DNA of 64,000 bases from Geothrix limicola (GTDB taxonomy: Bacteria; Acidobacteriota; Holophagae; Holophagales; Holophagaceae): the NCBI RefSeq assembly GCF_030268085.1, contig NZ_BSDE01000004.1, positions 277,090 through 341,089 of the forward strand. The letters run 5' to 3'. The notes beneath the pieces were generated by a model. It made no database searches, had not been told where the DNA came from, and saw only the letters and a list, made by a program, of their open reading frames with translations. Position 1 is the first letter of the stretch; each line of letters begins with the position of its first letter. The position numbers and the translations under genes were made by a program. Positions 7,280-15,417 of the stretch are shown here, in pieces.

Positions 7280-8986
7280 TCAGTTCGCCTCAAGCTCCGC
7301 GAGCCGGGTCTGGGCATCCTGGCTGTCCGGGTGATGGAGGAGGCATTCCCGCAGGTAACGGCGGGCGCCGTCCAGGTCCTGCAGTTCCTTCCGGGCCTCG
7401 GCGAGGTGGATGAGGGCTTCTTCGGCCTGGGGATCCACGTGCAGGGCCTGCCGCCAGTGGCTTTCCGCCCGGTCCCAATCCCCGAGCTCGGCGCAGGCAT
7501 GGCCGGCATCCAGGAGGTATCTCAGCCCATGGGGATCCATGCGCACGGCCCTTTCCAGATCCAGGCGGGCGGGAAGCGGATCCCCCAGGTGGGCGCGCGC
7601 CAGCCCCAGCAGGTGCCAGTAGGTAGGCCGTTCGCGGCAGGCTTCTCCGAGTCCCTCGAGATAGGGCAGGAGGGCTTCCCACGCGTCCATGCCCGCCAGG
7701 CAGTCGGCTTGAAGCAACAGCAGGTCGACATCCTGGGGTTGTTCTTTGAGGAGGGCCAGAACCTCCGCATAGGCCGCTTCGTAATCGCCTTCGGCCACCT
7801 GGACCTGGAGCCGCAGGGGCGGATGGTGATCCCCTTGCCGCTCCAGGGGAACCTGGGCCAGCAGCTCCCTGGCGAAGGTGGGACGATCTTCCCACCAGAA
7901 GGCGAATTCAGCCCGCCGCAGGTGCCACTCCTGACGGAGCGATTCGCTGTCCTCGCCCTCGGGTAGGGCCAGCCAGGCCCGTTCCAGCGTTTCCAGGGCC
8001 TCCTGGTCTCGGTGCAATTCCAGGGCGATCTGGTAGCGTTCCATCCAGAGGCGGAAAGCGTGGGGCAGCTGGGTGATGGCGGTCCCGATCACCCGCCAAG
8101 CGCCTTCGCGATCCCCCAGCTGGCGACGGGCCACGGTTTCGGCCAGCCAATGGAGGGGGTGCGTGCGCCGTTCGGGTGGCATGCCCTGGACGAGGGCCAG
8201 GGCCTCGGCATGACGCCCGTTCCGAAGCAGGTACATGCCTGCTGCGCCCCGATCCCAGGGAAGGCGCGGGTCGCCATGCCGGGATTCGAGCACGCGGAGC
8301 GCCTGTTCGGCCACATCCTCCTTGCCGTGCTGAAGGCCCGCCAACAGGAGGTCTTCGAGCACGAGGGGGTCGTCCCAGGAGAGGGGCAGGGCGGCTTCGA
8401 AATGGCGCCAGGCCTGGTGCAGGGACTCCGGATCCGTCGCGCGGAGCAGCAGGATGCCTTGCAGATGCTGCAGACGACCCATCTGAGGGGCCCAGGCGAG
8501 CAACCGTTTCCCCCAGGCCAACCGCCGGGCGCTCGGGGTTCCCGGCACCTTCTGGAAGGCCTGGGCCACGAGCAGGCTCTTCCAAAGGGGGAGTCTGGCC
8601 AGCTGGGCCTCCAGGGCCTCCACCCAAGCCTGGTCGCGGTGTTCCAGAGACAGGTGAAGGGTGCTTTTCAGCAGGAAGAATCGGTAGCCGAGTTCTCCGC
8701 GCATCCAGGGGGGATTGCCCAGGGTCTGGAGCACATCGTAGGGATGGTCACCTTCGGCCCAGCGCTGCTCGGCCCGGAGAAAACGGGGCCGGTCGATCCA
8801 GTGGACTCGGGCCCGGATGCCGAGCCAGCCGCCCAGGCCCATGGCCCCGACGGACAGGGTCAGGGCGGAAAGCGGTGAGAGGCCTCCCCCGGGCGAAGTC
8901 AGGAGGCCCATGGCGACGACCGCGGCCGAAGCCAGCAGCAGGAGCAGGAGGGCCCGGAGGACCCAGGGTCGTCGAAATACCATCAT
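7280..8986 (-). CDS. Membrane-anchored TPR-repeat protein
   Basis: The 568-aa protein begins with two hydrophobic segments (VLRALLLLLLASAAVVAMGLL and LSALTLSVGAMGLGGWLG). About 500 residues of helical repeats follow, ending in clear TPR units (YLLDAGHACAELGDWDRAESHWRQAL; ALIHLAEARKELQDLDGARRYLRECL). It likely scaffolds a complex at the inner membrane; no catalytic motif is visible. It faces the exported TPR protein at 6220 with a single base between the stops. The start is one of two adjacent ATG codons (8986 or 8983), neither with a strong ribosome site. Confidence 0.78.
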   Translation of the reverse strand: MMVFRRPWVLRALLLLLLASAAVVAMGLLTSPGGGLSPLSALTLSVGAMGLGGWLGIRARVHWIDRPRFLRAEQRWAEGDHPYDVLQTLGNPPWMRGELGYRFFLLKSTLHLSLEHRDQAWVEALEAQLARLPLWKSLLVAQAFQKVPGTPSARRLAWGKRLLAWAPQMGRLQHLQGILLLRATDPESLHQAWRHFEAALPLSWDDPLVLEDLLLAGLQHGKEDVAEQALRVLESRHGDPRLPWDRGAAGMYLLRNGRHAEALALVQGMPPERRTHPLHWLAETVARRQLGDREGAWRVIGTAITQLPHAFRLWMERYQIALELHRDQEALETLERAWLALPEGEDSESLRQEWHLRRAEFAFWWEDRPTFARELLAQVPLERQGDHHPPLRLQVQVAEGDYEAAYAEVLALLKEQPQDVDLLLLQADCLAGMDAWEALLPYLEGLGEACRERPTYWHLLGLARAHLGDPLPARLDLERAVRMDPHGLRYLLDAGHACAELGDWDRAESHWRQALHVDPQAEEALIHLAEARKELQDLDGARRYLRECLLHHPDSQDAQTRLAELEAN

Positions 8987-9088
8987 GGGTCGAGTATGAG
9001 CCCGGCGCAGGGTCGCTGGATATCGCCCTCGGGGGGCTTGCATGCAGCGAGCCCCGGGCGGGGCTCGCTTCCAGGAAGAGAAGGGGGA

Positions 9089-9292
9089 TTAGACCTTGTT
9101 GACGTTCGCGGCCTGGGGGCCCTTGGGACCCTGCACCACCTCGAAGCTGACGCGCTGCTTCTCTTCGAGGGTGCGGAAGCCCTTGGTCTGCACGGCGGAG
9201 TAGTGGACGAAGATGTCAGCGCCCCCCTCATCGGGCGTGATGAAGCCGAAACCCTTTTCGGCGTTGAACCATTTGACGGTGCCTTCGGACAT
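9089..9292 (-). CDS. Cold-shock domain protein (CspA family)
   Basis: The 67-aa product has the complete cold-shock domain: RNP1 [11 protein letters not shown]2-like DIFVHYSAV and the closing [17 protein letters not shown]. It binds single-stranded nucleic acid and acts as an RNA chaperone. The start at 9292 (MSEGTVKWF) is fixed by the family N-terminus. No strong Shine-Dalgarno is visible, but a promoter-like pair lies at 9463-9491, implying a leader of about 160 nt, as is usual for cold-shock mRNAs. Confidence 0.96.
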   Translation of the reverse strand: MSEGTVKWFNAEKGFGFITPDEGGADIFVHYSAVQTKGFRTLEEKQRVSFEVVQGPKGPQAANVNKV

Positions 9293-9462
9293 AACGGTTT
9301 TCCCGGGGACCCGGCCCCATGCGCCTGGAGGTTGATCGCGCGACACGCACCAGGCATGCGGGTCGCGGGGGCTTGCGCTCCGGAGAAATGCAGGGATCCC
9401 CGGCGGGAGTCCCTCCCCCTCTTCACGGCTCTATGGCTGATAAAGATGGTTGGTTGAAAGGG

Positions 9463-9491
9463 ATTCTAGGGTTGGGCGTGGGGGGCTTCAA
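9463..9491 (-). promoter_or_regulatory. Sigma70-like promoter for the cold-shock gene
   Basis: On the minus strand TTGAAG (9491-9486) and TAGAAT (9468-9463) are separated by exactly 17 bp, upstream of the cold-shock gene. Transcription would start near 9456 and give an untranslated leader of about 160 nt. The whole 9293-9691 stretch (about 400 bp) has no convincing gene; it holds this promoter, the leader and the hairpin at 9560-9591. Confidence 0.6.
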
Positions 9492-9559
9492 GACCCAAAA
9501 TCTGAGGGAGGTATCGGGTTTTGATGGGAGGCGGCGGGGCGCTCCTTCTGTCGGTGAAC

Positions 9560-9591
9560 GCAAAGAAGCGGCCGGTGGGCCGCTTCTTTGC
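9560..9591. terminator. Hairpin, probable terminator of the acyl-CoA dehydrogenase gene
   Basis: A perfect 14-bp inverted repeat (GCAAAGAAGCGGCC and its complement around a 4-base loop) sits about 100 bp past the stop of the minus-strand acyl-CoA dehydrogenase. There is no clean T-run, so termination efficiency is uncertain. Confidence 0.55.
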
Positions 9592-9691
9592 GACTTTCAA
9601 GAGGCTGACAGCTCGGTTGCCTGTTGGATTTCAGACAAAAGTGGTGGCCAACCTATGTGTTTGAACGAACCAGCGGTTCACTCCCTGACGA

Positions 9692-10837
9692 TCAATTTCC
9701 CTGTTGGATCTCTTTCGCGATCACCAGACGCTGAATCTGGTTGGTTCCCTCATAGATCTGCAGGAGCTTGGCGTCGCGCATGCACTTTTCCACGAGGTAG
9801 TCGCGGCTGTAGCCGTTGCCGCCGAGGATCTGGACGGCATCGGTGCTGACTTCCATGGCGGTGTCGGTGGCGAAGGTCTTGGCGATGGCGCTTTGCTTGG
9901 AGTTCTTGATGCCGTTGTCGGTCATCCAGGCGGCCTGCCAGGTGAGCAGGCGGCTGGCCTCGATCTTCTTGGCCATGTCCGCGAGCATGAAGCTGATGGC
10001 CTGGTTGGCGAAGATGGGCTGGCCGAACTGGATGCGGGTCTTGGCGTAGTCGAGGGCGATCTCATAGGCGGCCCGGGCCACGCCCACACCGCCGGCGGCC
10101 ACGGCGGCACGGGTCTGATCGAGGGTCTTCATGGCGATGACGAAGCCCATGCCCTCCTTGCCGAGCAGGTTCTCGACGGGCACCTCGGCGTCGTTGAAGT
10201 AGAGCTCCACCTGGTTGCTGGCGCGCTGACCCATCTTGTCCATGGCCTTGCCCACCACCAGGCCCGGCGTGTCGCGGGGGACGACGATGCAGCTGGTGCC
10301 GCGAGCGCCCTTGGTCGGGTCGGTGCTGCAGAACAGGGCGTACCAGTCGGCGTAGCCGCCATTGGTGCAGTAGCACTTGGTGCCGTTGATGATGTATTTA
10401 TCGCCCTTCTTCTCGGCGCGGCAGCTCATGCCGCCGGCGTCGGATCCGGCATTGGGTTCGGAAAGGGAGAAGGCCGCGAACTTGGGTTCTTCGGCCAGCA
10501 TGCCCAGCCACTTCTTCTTCTGCTCGGGGCTGGCGGCGATGAGCAGGGGCGTCATGGCCAGGCCGTTGGCCATGATGGAGGTGTAGAGGCCGCCGCAACC
10601 CCAGGACAGTTCCTCGCAGACGATGGCTTCCTCCATCTGGCTGGCACCGGGTCCGCCGCAATCCTCGGGCACGAGGGCCTGCAGGTAGCCGTAATCGAAG
10701 GCCGTCTTGTAGACGTCTACGGCCCATTCGCCGGTTTCGTCGTACTTGCGGGCCACGGGACGCATGACCTTCTCGGCGAAGGTATGGGCGCGTTCTTTTT
10801 CGGCCAGCTGCTCGGGGGAAAGGGTGAAACCAATCAT
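9692..10837 (-). CDS. Acyl-CoA dehydrogenase (short/medium-chain type)
   Basis: The 381-aa flavoprotein has the full acyl-CoA dehydrogenase layout: an N-terminal helical domain (LVPEDCGGPGASQME), the middle sheet with FSLSEPNAGSDAGGM and INGTKCYCTNGG, and the C-terminal domain with QILGGNGYSRDYLVEKCMRDAKL. The catalytic Glu is present at about residue 363 in YEGTNQIQR, the position used by short- and medium-chain enzymes. It oxidises an acyl-CoA to the enoyl-CoA and passes electrons to ETF. The start MIGFTLSPEQ at 10837 has AAGAGG upstream; a longer in-frame start would add 58 residues not found in the family. The exact substrate cannot be read from sequence. It is divergent from the aminotransferase at 11004. 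Confidence 0.95.
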   Translation of the reverse strand: MIGFTLSPEQLAEKERAHTFAEKVMRPVARKYDETGEWAVDVYKTAFDYGYLQALVPEDCGGPGASQMEEAIVCEELSWGCGGLYTSIMANGLAMTPLLIAASPEQKKKWLGMLAEEPKFAAFSLSEPNAGSDAGGMSCRAEKKGDKYIINGTKCYCTNGGYADWYALFCSTDPTKGARGTSCIVVPRDTPGLVVGKAMDKMGQRASNQVELYFNDAEVPVENLLGKEGMGFVIAMKTLDQTRAAVAAGGVGVARAAYEIALDYAKTRIQFGQPIFANQAISFMLADMAKKIEASRLLTWQAAWMTDNGIKNSKQSAIAKTFATDTAMEVSTDAVQILGGNGYSRDYLVEKCMRDAKLLQIYEGTNQIQRLVIAKEIQQGN

Positions 10838-11003
10838 GCATGCCTCTTGGAGAAAAAGGAGGGGAGGGGGCTGGGCTTTGGGGGAACCGAACCTCCAGTC
10901 TATCGCCGCCGCGGCCTCCGCCAAGAGTCGGGCCTCCTGACGCGGAGTAGGATGACGCCAGTCACACGGGGATCCCGCGTTAAACTCAAGGGTTGGAGCG
11001 CTC

Positions 11004-12359
11004 ATGACCATTCAATTGACAGATCTTGGAAAAGCCGTGCTCGAAACCGAATACGCGGTGCGCGGTCCCATCGTGGCGCGGGCGGCCGAGCTGGAGAAGC
11101 AGGGACGCGAGATCATCTACTGCAACATCGGTAACCCGCAGTCCCTGGGGCAGAAGGCCCTCACTTGGAACCGGCAGATCCTCGCCCTCTGCGAGTATCC
11201 CGAGCTCATGACTCAGGCGCCCGGGGCCTTTCCGGCGGATGTGGTCGAAACGGCCAAGGCGATCCTGGGCGGCACCAGGCATGGCCTGGGGGCCTACAGC
11301 GAAAGCCGCGGGGTGCGCTTCATCCGCGAAGCCGTGGCCGAGTTCATCCTCGAACGCGACCACATCGGCGTGGATCCCGACGCCATCTTCCTCACGGATG
11401 GCGCCAGCAAGGGCGTGCAGACCATCCTACGCCTGCTCATCTCGGGACCCCAGGACGGCATCATGGTGCCCATCCCGCAGTACCCGCTCTATTCGGCCAC
11501 CATCACGCTCTATGACGGACGCATGGTGCCCTACTACCTCGACGAGGCCAACGGCTGGAAGCTGAGCCACACCATGCTGGAAACCTCCCTGGCCCAGGCG
11601 AAGGCCCAGGGCACCCATGTGAAGGCCATCTGCGTGATCAACCCCGGCAACCCCACGGGGGCCGTGCTGGACGAAGCCAACATCGAGATGATCATCGCGT
11701 TCGCGAAGGAGCACGGGCTCTCGATCCTGGCCGACGAGGTCTATCAGGAGAACATCTACCTGGCGGGTGATGAGTTCACCTCGTTCGCCAAGGTGCTCCA
11801 CCAGATGGACGTGAAGGATGTCTCCCTCTTCAGCTTCCACTCCTGCTCCAAGGGTTTCCTCGGCGAATGCGGCGTGCGCGGCGGCTACTTCGAGTACCGG
11901 AACGTGCCCGACGACGTGGCCGCGCAGATCCTCAAGCTGCAGAGCGTGAGCCTCTGCGCCAACCTCGCGGGCCAGACCGCCACCTACGCGATGGTGCGTC
12001 CCCCCAAGCCCGGCATGCCCTCGTACGCCCAGTACGCCGCGGAGAAGGGTGGCATCCTCGATACGCTCAAGCAGCGCGCCATCCTGCTGGCCGAGGGCCT
12101 GAATCGCGTGGAAGGCATCAGCTGCAACGTCATCGCGGGGGCCATGTACGCCTTCCCCAGCATTACCCTGCCAGCCGGGCGCTCGGATTTCGACTACGCC
12201 ATGGCCTTGCTGGAACAGACGGGCATCTGCGTGGTGCCGGGATCGGGTTTCGGCCAAGCCGAAGGTACCGCCCACTTCCGCACCACCATCCTGCCCCCCA
12301 CCGAGAAGATCAAGAAGGTCGTGCAGGCGCTCGGTGATTTCCATCGCACCTACAAGTGA
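11004..12359 (+). CDS. Class I aminotransferase, alanine aminotransferase-like
   Basis: The 451-aa PLP enzyme resembles eukaryotic-type alanine aminotransferases: YCNIGNPQSLGQ, GAYSESRGVRFIREAVAEF, INPGNPTGAVL, ADEVYQENIY and SFHSCSKGFLGECGVRGGY. The Schiff-base lysine is K283 in SCSKG. It should interconvert alanine and 2-oxoglutarate with pyruvate and glutamate. TTGGAG lies upstream of the ATG. It is followed 17 bp later by an SDR gene, probably in the same transcript. The divergent promoter region shared with the acyl-CoA dehydrogenase is 10838-11003. Confidence 0.9.
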   Translation: MTIQLTDLGKAVLETEYAVRGPIVARAAELEKQGREIIYCNIGNPQSLGQKALTWNRQILALCEYPELMTQAPGAFPADVVETAKAILGGTRHGLGAYSESRGVRFIREAVAEFILERDHIGVDPDAIFLTDGASKGVQTILRLLISGPQDGIMVPIPQYPLYSATITLYDGRMVPYYLDEANGWKLSHTMLETSLAQAKAQGTHVKAICVINPGNPTGAVLDEANIEMIIAFAKEHGLSILADEVYQENIYLAGDEFTSFAKVLHQMDVKDVSLFSFHSCSKGFLGECGVRGGYFEYRNVPDDVAAQILKLQSVSLCANLAGQTATYAMVRPPKPGMPSYAQYAAEKGGILDTLKQRAILLAEGLNRVEGISCNVIAGAMYAFPSITLPAGRSDFDYAMALLEQTGICVVPGSGFGQAEGTAHFRTTILPPTEKIKKVVQALGDFHRTYK

Positions 12360-12376
12360 TTCACCAGGGAGTCCCC

Positions 12377-13144
12377 ATGCGCCCCGAGCATCCCATCGTC
12401 CTGATCACCGGCGCCTCCAGCGGGTTTGGCGAAGCCATGGCCCGGCTGCTGGCCTCCCAGGGCTGCCATCTCGCGCTGGGCGCCCGTCGCGTGGAGCGCG
12501 TGAAGGCCCTGGCCGAGGAACTCCAGAAGGCCTACGGCATCCGGACCTTCGCGGGCTCTGTGGACACGCGCCACACCGCCAGCGTGGATACCTTCGTGGC
12601 CGAGGCCGTCGAGGCGCTGGGTGGCCTGCACGTAATCGTCGCCAATGCGGGCCTGGCCAGCGGCACCTTCAAGATGTGGGAGACGCCGGACGAGGATCTC
12701 GAGGCGATGATGCGCACCAACGTCGAAGGTGTGGTGAAGACCATTCGCGCCGGGCTTCCGCACGTGCGCAAGGCGGGCTGGGGCCACGTGTTCTTCATTG
12801 GATCCACCGCAGGGCACCAGGCCTACGAGGGCGGTAGCGTCTACTGCGCGTCGAAGTTCGGCGTGAAGGCCATGGCGCGCAGCCTGCGCCTGGAAGTGAA
12901 CGGCGAGCAGATCCGTGTGACCTCCGTGGATCCGGGCATGGCCGAGACCGAGTTCTCCAACGTGCGCCTGAAGGACGACGCCAAGGCCGCCGCCGTCTAC
13001 CAGGGCGTGAAGCCCCTCACGGCCTACGACGTGGCCGAATGCGTGCGCTGGTGCCTCATGCTGCCTGATCATGTGAACATCGACGAAATCCAGGTGAAAT
13101 GCACTGACCAGGCCGCCGTCCACAAGCTGCACCGCCGATCCTAG
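12377..13144 (+). CDS. SDR-family NADP-dependent dehydrogenase (YdfG-like)
   Basis: The 255-aa protein is a classical short-chain dehydrogenase: cofactor loop TGASSGFGEAMA, basic GARRVER suggesting NADP(H), NAG (VANAGLASG), catalytic Ser in FFIGSTAGH and YxxxK in YCASK. The tail SVDPGMAETEFSNVR matches YdfG/serine or 3-hydroxy-acid dehydrogenases. It may oxidise hydroxy-amino acids or reduce the matching semialdehydes; the neighbouring alanine aminotransferase fits amino-acid metabolism. The start at 12377 follows AGGGAG; the in-frame ATG at 12356 overlaps the aminotransferase stop. Confidence 0.88.
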   Translation: MRPEHPIVLITGASSGFGEAMARLLASQGCHLALGARRVERVKALAEELQKAYGIRTFAGSVDTRHTASVDTFVAEAVEALGGLHVIVANAGLASGTFKMWETPDEDLEAMMRTNVEGVVKTIRAGLPHVRKAGWGHVFFIGSTAGHQAYEGGSVYCASKFGVKAMARSLRLEVNGEQIRVTSVDPGMAETEFSNVRLKDDAKAAAVYQGVKPLTAYDVAECVRWCLMLPDHVNIDEIQVKCTDQAAVHKLHRRS

Positions 13145-13267
13145 GGCTGTGGCCTGCTTTGACGGGGTATTGATTCCCTCCGGACGTTTTTGAAGGTCAT
13201 TTTTTAAAAGAATTGCCCGATCTGTTTTAGGAAATAAGAAGCAAAAAAGAGTATTGTCGAGTCCATT

Positions 13268-13288
13268 TCTGATATATTAAGGATCAGA
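13268..13288. promoter_or_regulatory. Inverted repeat over the promoter region of the pepP-hypD operon
   Basis: TCTGAT, nine bases, ATCAGA forms a 6-bp dyad in an unusually AT-rich leader (13145-13317), centred on a TATATT that could be a -10 element. It lies 30 bp upstream of the first gene of an operon that contains its own GntR/FCD regulator, whose family binds such short dyads. A convincing -35 was not found. Confidence 0.4.
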
Positions 13289-13317
13289 TCCGAAAGTCCC
13301 AGACCCGGGAGGTGTCC

Positions 13318-14700
13318 TTGTCCTCAACCCAGTGCCACACGGAAAGGCGGGTCCGCCTGCAGAAGCAGATGGAGGGCGGTCTGCTGCTTTTGCTGGGGAA
13401 TGACGAGAGTCCCATGAACTACCGGGACAACGCCTATCCGTTCCGCCAGGACAGCACCTTCCTCTACTTCTCGGGCATCAACCGCCCCGGCTGCGCCATC
13501 GTGATCGATCTGGACGAGGGGCGGACGACGCTCTTCGCCGATGATGCGACGGTGGACGACCTGGTCTGGACCGGGCCGCTTCCCAGGGTCCAGGAGTTCG
13601 CCAGCTCGGCTGGCATTGCGGATTCGGCACGGTTCCATGCCCTGGGCGACGTGCTCCGCAAGGCCCAGTCCGCGGGCCGTCCCATCCACTTCCTGCCCCC
13701 CTACCGCGCCGAGCACCGGATCCTGCTGCACGATCTGCTGGGGCTTTCGCTCAAAGGGCAGAGCGCGGCCGTCTCCGTGCCCTTCATCCGCGCGGTATCC
13801 GAGCTCCGCATCCGCAAGAGCGCCGAGGAAGTGGCGGAAATCGAGCGGGCCGTGAACACCTCGGTGGACATGCACTTCGAGGCCATGGCCATGGCCCGGC
13901 CGGGCATGAAGGAATCGGACATCGCGGGGCGGATGACGGAGATGGCCATCGCCGCGGGCGGGGGCCTGTCCTACCCCGTCATCGCGACGGTGCATGGCGA
14001 GGTGCTTCACAACCATGACTACACGCACACGCTGAAGCCCGGCCAGCTCTTCCTGCTCGACGCGGGCGCGGAAACCGCGAGCGGTTACGCGGGGGACCTG
14101 ACCACCACCTTCCCCATCGCCCCGACCTTCACGAGCCGCCAGCGGGACATCCACAACCTCGTCCTCAAGGCCTTCCTGGATGCGGTGGATGCGCTCAAGC
14201 CCGGCGTGCCCTACCGCGAGATCCACCTGATGGCCTGCCGCACGCTGGCCGGAGGGCTGAAGGACCTGGGCCTGATGAAGGGCAACGTGGGAGATGCGGT
14301 GGACCTGGGCGCCCACGCGCTCTTCTTCCCCTGCGGCCTGGGACATCTGATGGGCCTCGACGTGCACGACATGGAGAACCTGGGCGAGGTGTGGGTGGGC
14401 TACCAGGGCCGCCCCAAGAGCACCTTGTTCGGGCTGAAATCCCTGCGCCTGGCCCGGGAGCTGGAAGAATGCTTCGTCCTCACGGTCGAACCCGGGATCT
14501 ACTTCATGCCCGGCGTGATTGATCGTTGGAAAGGCGAGGGGCGCTTCCTCGATTACATCAATTACGAAGCGCTCGATGCCTACCGGGATTTCGGCGGGCT
14601 GCGCATCGAAGAGGATTTCCTCATCACCGCAAACGGGCGTCGGCTCCTGGGCCGGCCCAAGCCGCGCACGGTGGAGGAATTGGAAGCGCACCGATCCTGA
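13318..14700 (+). CDS. pepP: Xaa-Pro aminopeptidase, M24B family (PepP-like)
   Basis: The 460-aa enzyme has an AMP_N domain (NAYPFRQDSTFLYFSGINRPG) and a pita-bread metallopeptidase domain. The five dinuclear-metal ligands are recognisable: Asp in LLDAGAE, Asp in YAGDLTTTF, His in CGLGHLMGLDVHD, Glu in TVEPGIYF and Glu in GLRIEEDFL. It removes the N-terminal residue from peptides whose second residue is proline or, probably, hydroxyproline. The start is ambiguous: TTG 13318 has GGGAGG ideally placed, while GTG 13312 overlaps that site, so TTG is preferred. It opens the operon that ends with hydroxyproline dehydratase, which suggests dedicated use of Pro/Hyp peptides. Confidence 0.92.
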   Translation: MSSTQCHTERRVRLQKQMEGGLLLLLGNDESPMNYRDNAYPFRQDSTFLYFSGINRPGCAIVIDLDEGRTTLFADDATVDDLVWTGPLPRVQEFASSAGIADSARFHALGDVLRKAQSAGRPIHFLPPYRAEHRILLHDLLGLSLKGQSAAVSVPFIRAVSELRIRKSAEEVAEIERAVNTSVDMHFEAMAMARPGMKESDIAGRMTEMAIAAGGGLSYPVIATVHGEVLHNHDYTHTLKPGQLFLLDAGAETASGYAGDLTTTFPIAPTFTSRQRDIHNLVLKAFLDAVDALKPGVPYREIHLMACRTLAGGLKDLGLMKGNVGDAVDLGAHALFFPCGLGHLMGLDVHDMENLGEVWVGYQGRPKSTLFGLKSLRLARELEECFVLTVEPGIYFMPGVIDRWKGEGRFLDYINYEALDAYRDFGGLRIEEDFLITANGRRLLGRPKPRTVEELEAHRS

Positions 14701-14736
14701 AGGACCTAGGCTGGACGATCGAGGGAGGTTCCAGGC

Positions 14737-15417
14737 ATGACCCAAGGCAACCCGATCATCGTGAAGTCGCTGCGCGAGCAGGTCTACGAGTACCTGAGGG
14801 CCGAACTGAAACGCGGAAGCCTGGATACGGGCGCCTTCCTGGATTTGAACCGGCTCGCCGCTGACCTCGGCATCAGCCGGACGCCCCTGCGGGACGCCCT
14901 GATCCAGCTGGAGGTGGAGGAATTCGTCACCATCTCGCCCCGGCGCGGTGTGGCGGTGAGAAGCCTCGACCTGCGGGACATCCAGGAGATCTACCAGCTG
15001 GTGGGGGCCCTGGAATCCGCCGCTGTCCTGGCCGTCGGGCCCACCATGACGCCCTCGGATTTCGTTCATCTGAAGAATCTGGCCTACCGGACCAGGCGCG
15101 CCATCGACGAGGGCGACCACGAGGGCTACTACGAATCCAACTACGCCTTCCATGACTTCTTCCTCGACCGCCTGGGCAATGGGCGGATCAGCGCCCTCGT
15201 CCACTCGAAGAAGCAGCAGCTCTACGACTGGAACCGCAAGTTCGAGCGGCTCCACGTCAACTGGGAGCACAGCGGCATGAACGAGCACGAGGAGGTCATC
15301 CGCCTGCTTGAGACGGGGGCCTTCCAGGAGGCCGCGGCCTACCTGAGGGATGTGCACTGGGGCTTCAACGTGCAGGAATCCTTCGTCCACCAGGTCTATT
15401 TCCAGGAGCAGGGATGA
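14737..15417 (+). CDS. GntR-family transcriptional regulator with FCD domain
   Basis: The 226-aa protein has an N-terminal winged helix (SLREQVYEYLRAELKRGSLD ... LAADLGISRTPLRDALIQLE) and an FCD ligand-binding domain of six or seven helices. His residues in YAFHDFFL and MNEHEEVIRLL occupy the usual metal/ligand positions. FCD regulators usually sense small carboxylates or amino-acid-derived acids. A GGGAGG ribosome site precedes the ATG, and its TGA overlaps the ATG of the transporter, so it is embedded in the pepP-hypD operon. It probably controls this operon through the dyad at 13268-13288; the effector might be hydroxyproline, proline or a derivative. Confidence 0.92.
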   Translation: MTQGNPIIVKSLREQVYEYLRAELKRGSLDTGAFLDLNRLAADLGISRTPLRDALIQLEVEEFVTISPRRGVAVRSLDLRDIQEIYQLVGALESAAVLAVGPTMTPSDFVHLKNLAYRTRRAIDEGDHEGYYESNYAFHDFFLDRLGNGRISALVHSKKQQLYDWNRKFERLHVNWEHSGMNEHEEVIRLLETGAFQEAAAYLRDVHWGFNVQESFVHQVYFQEQG

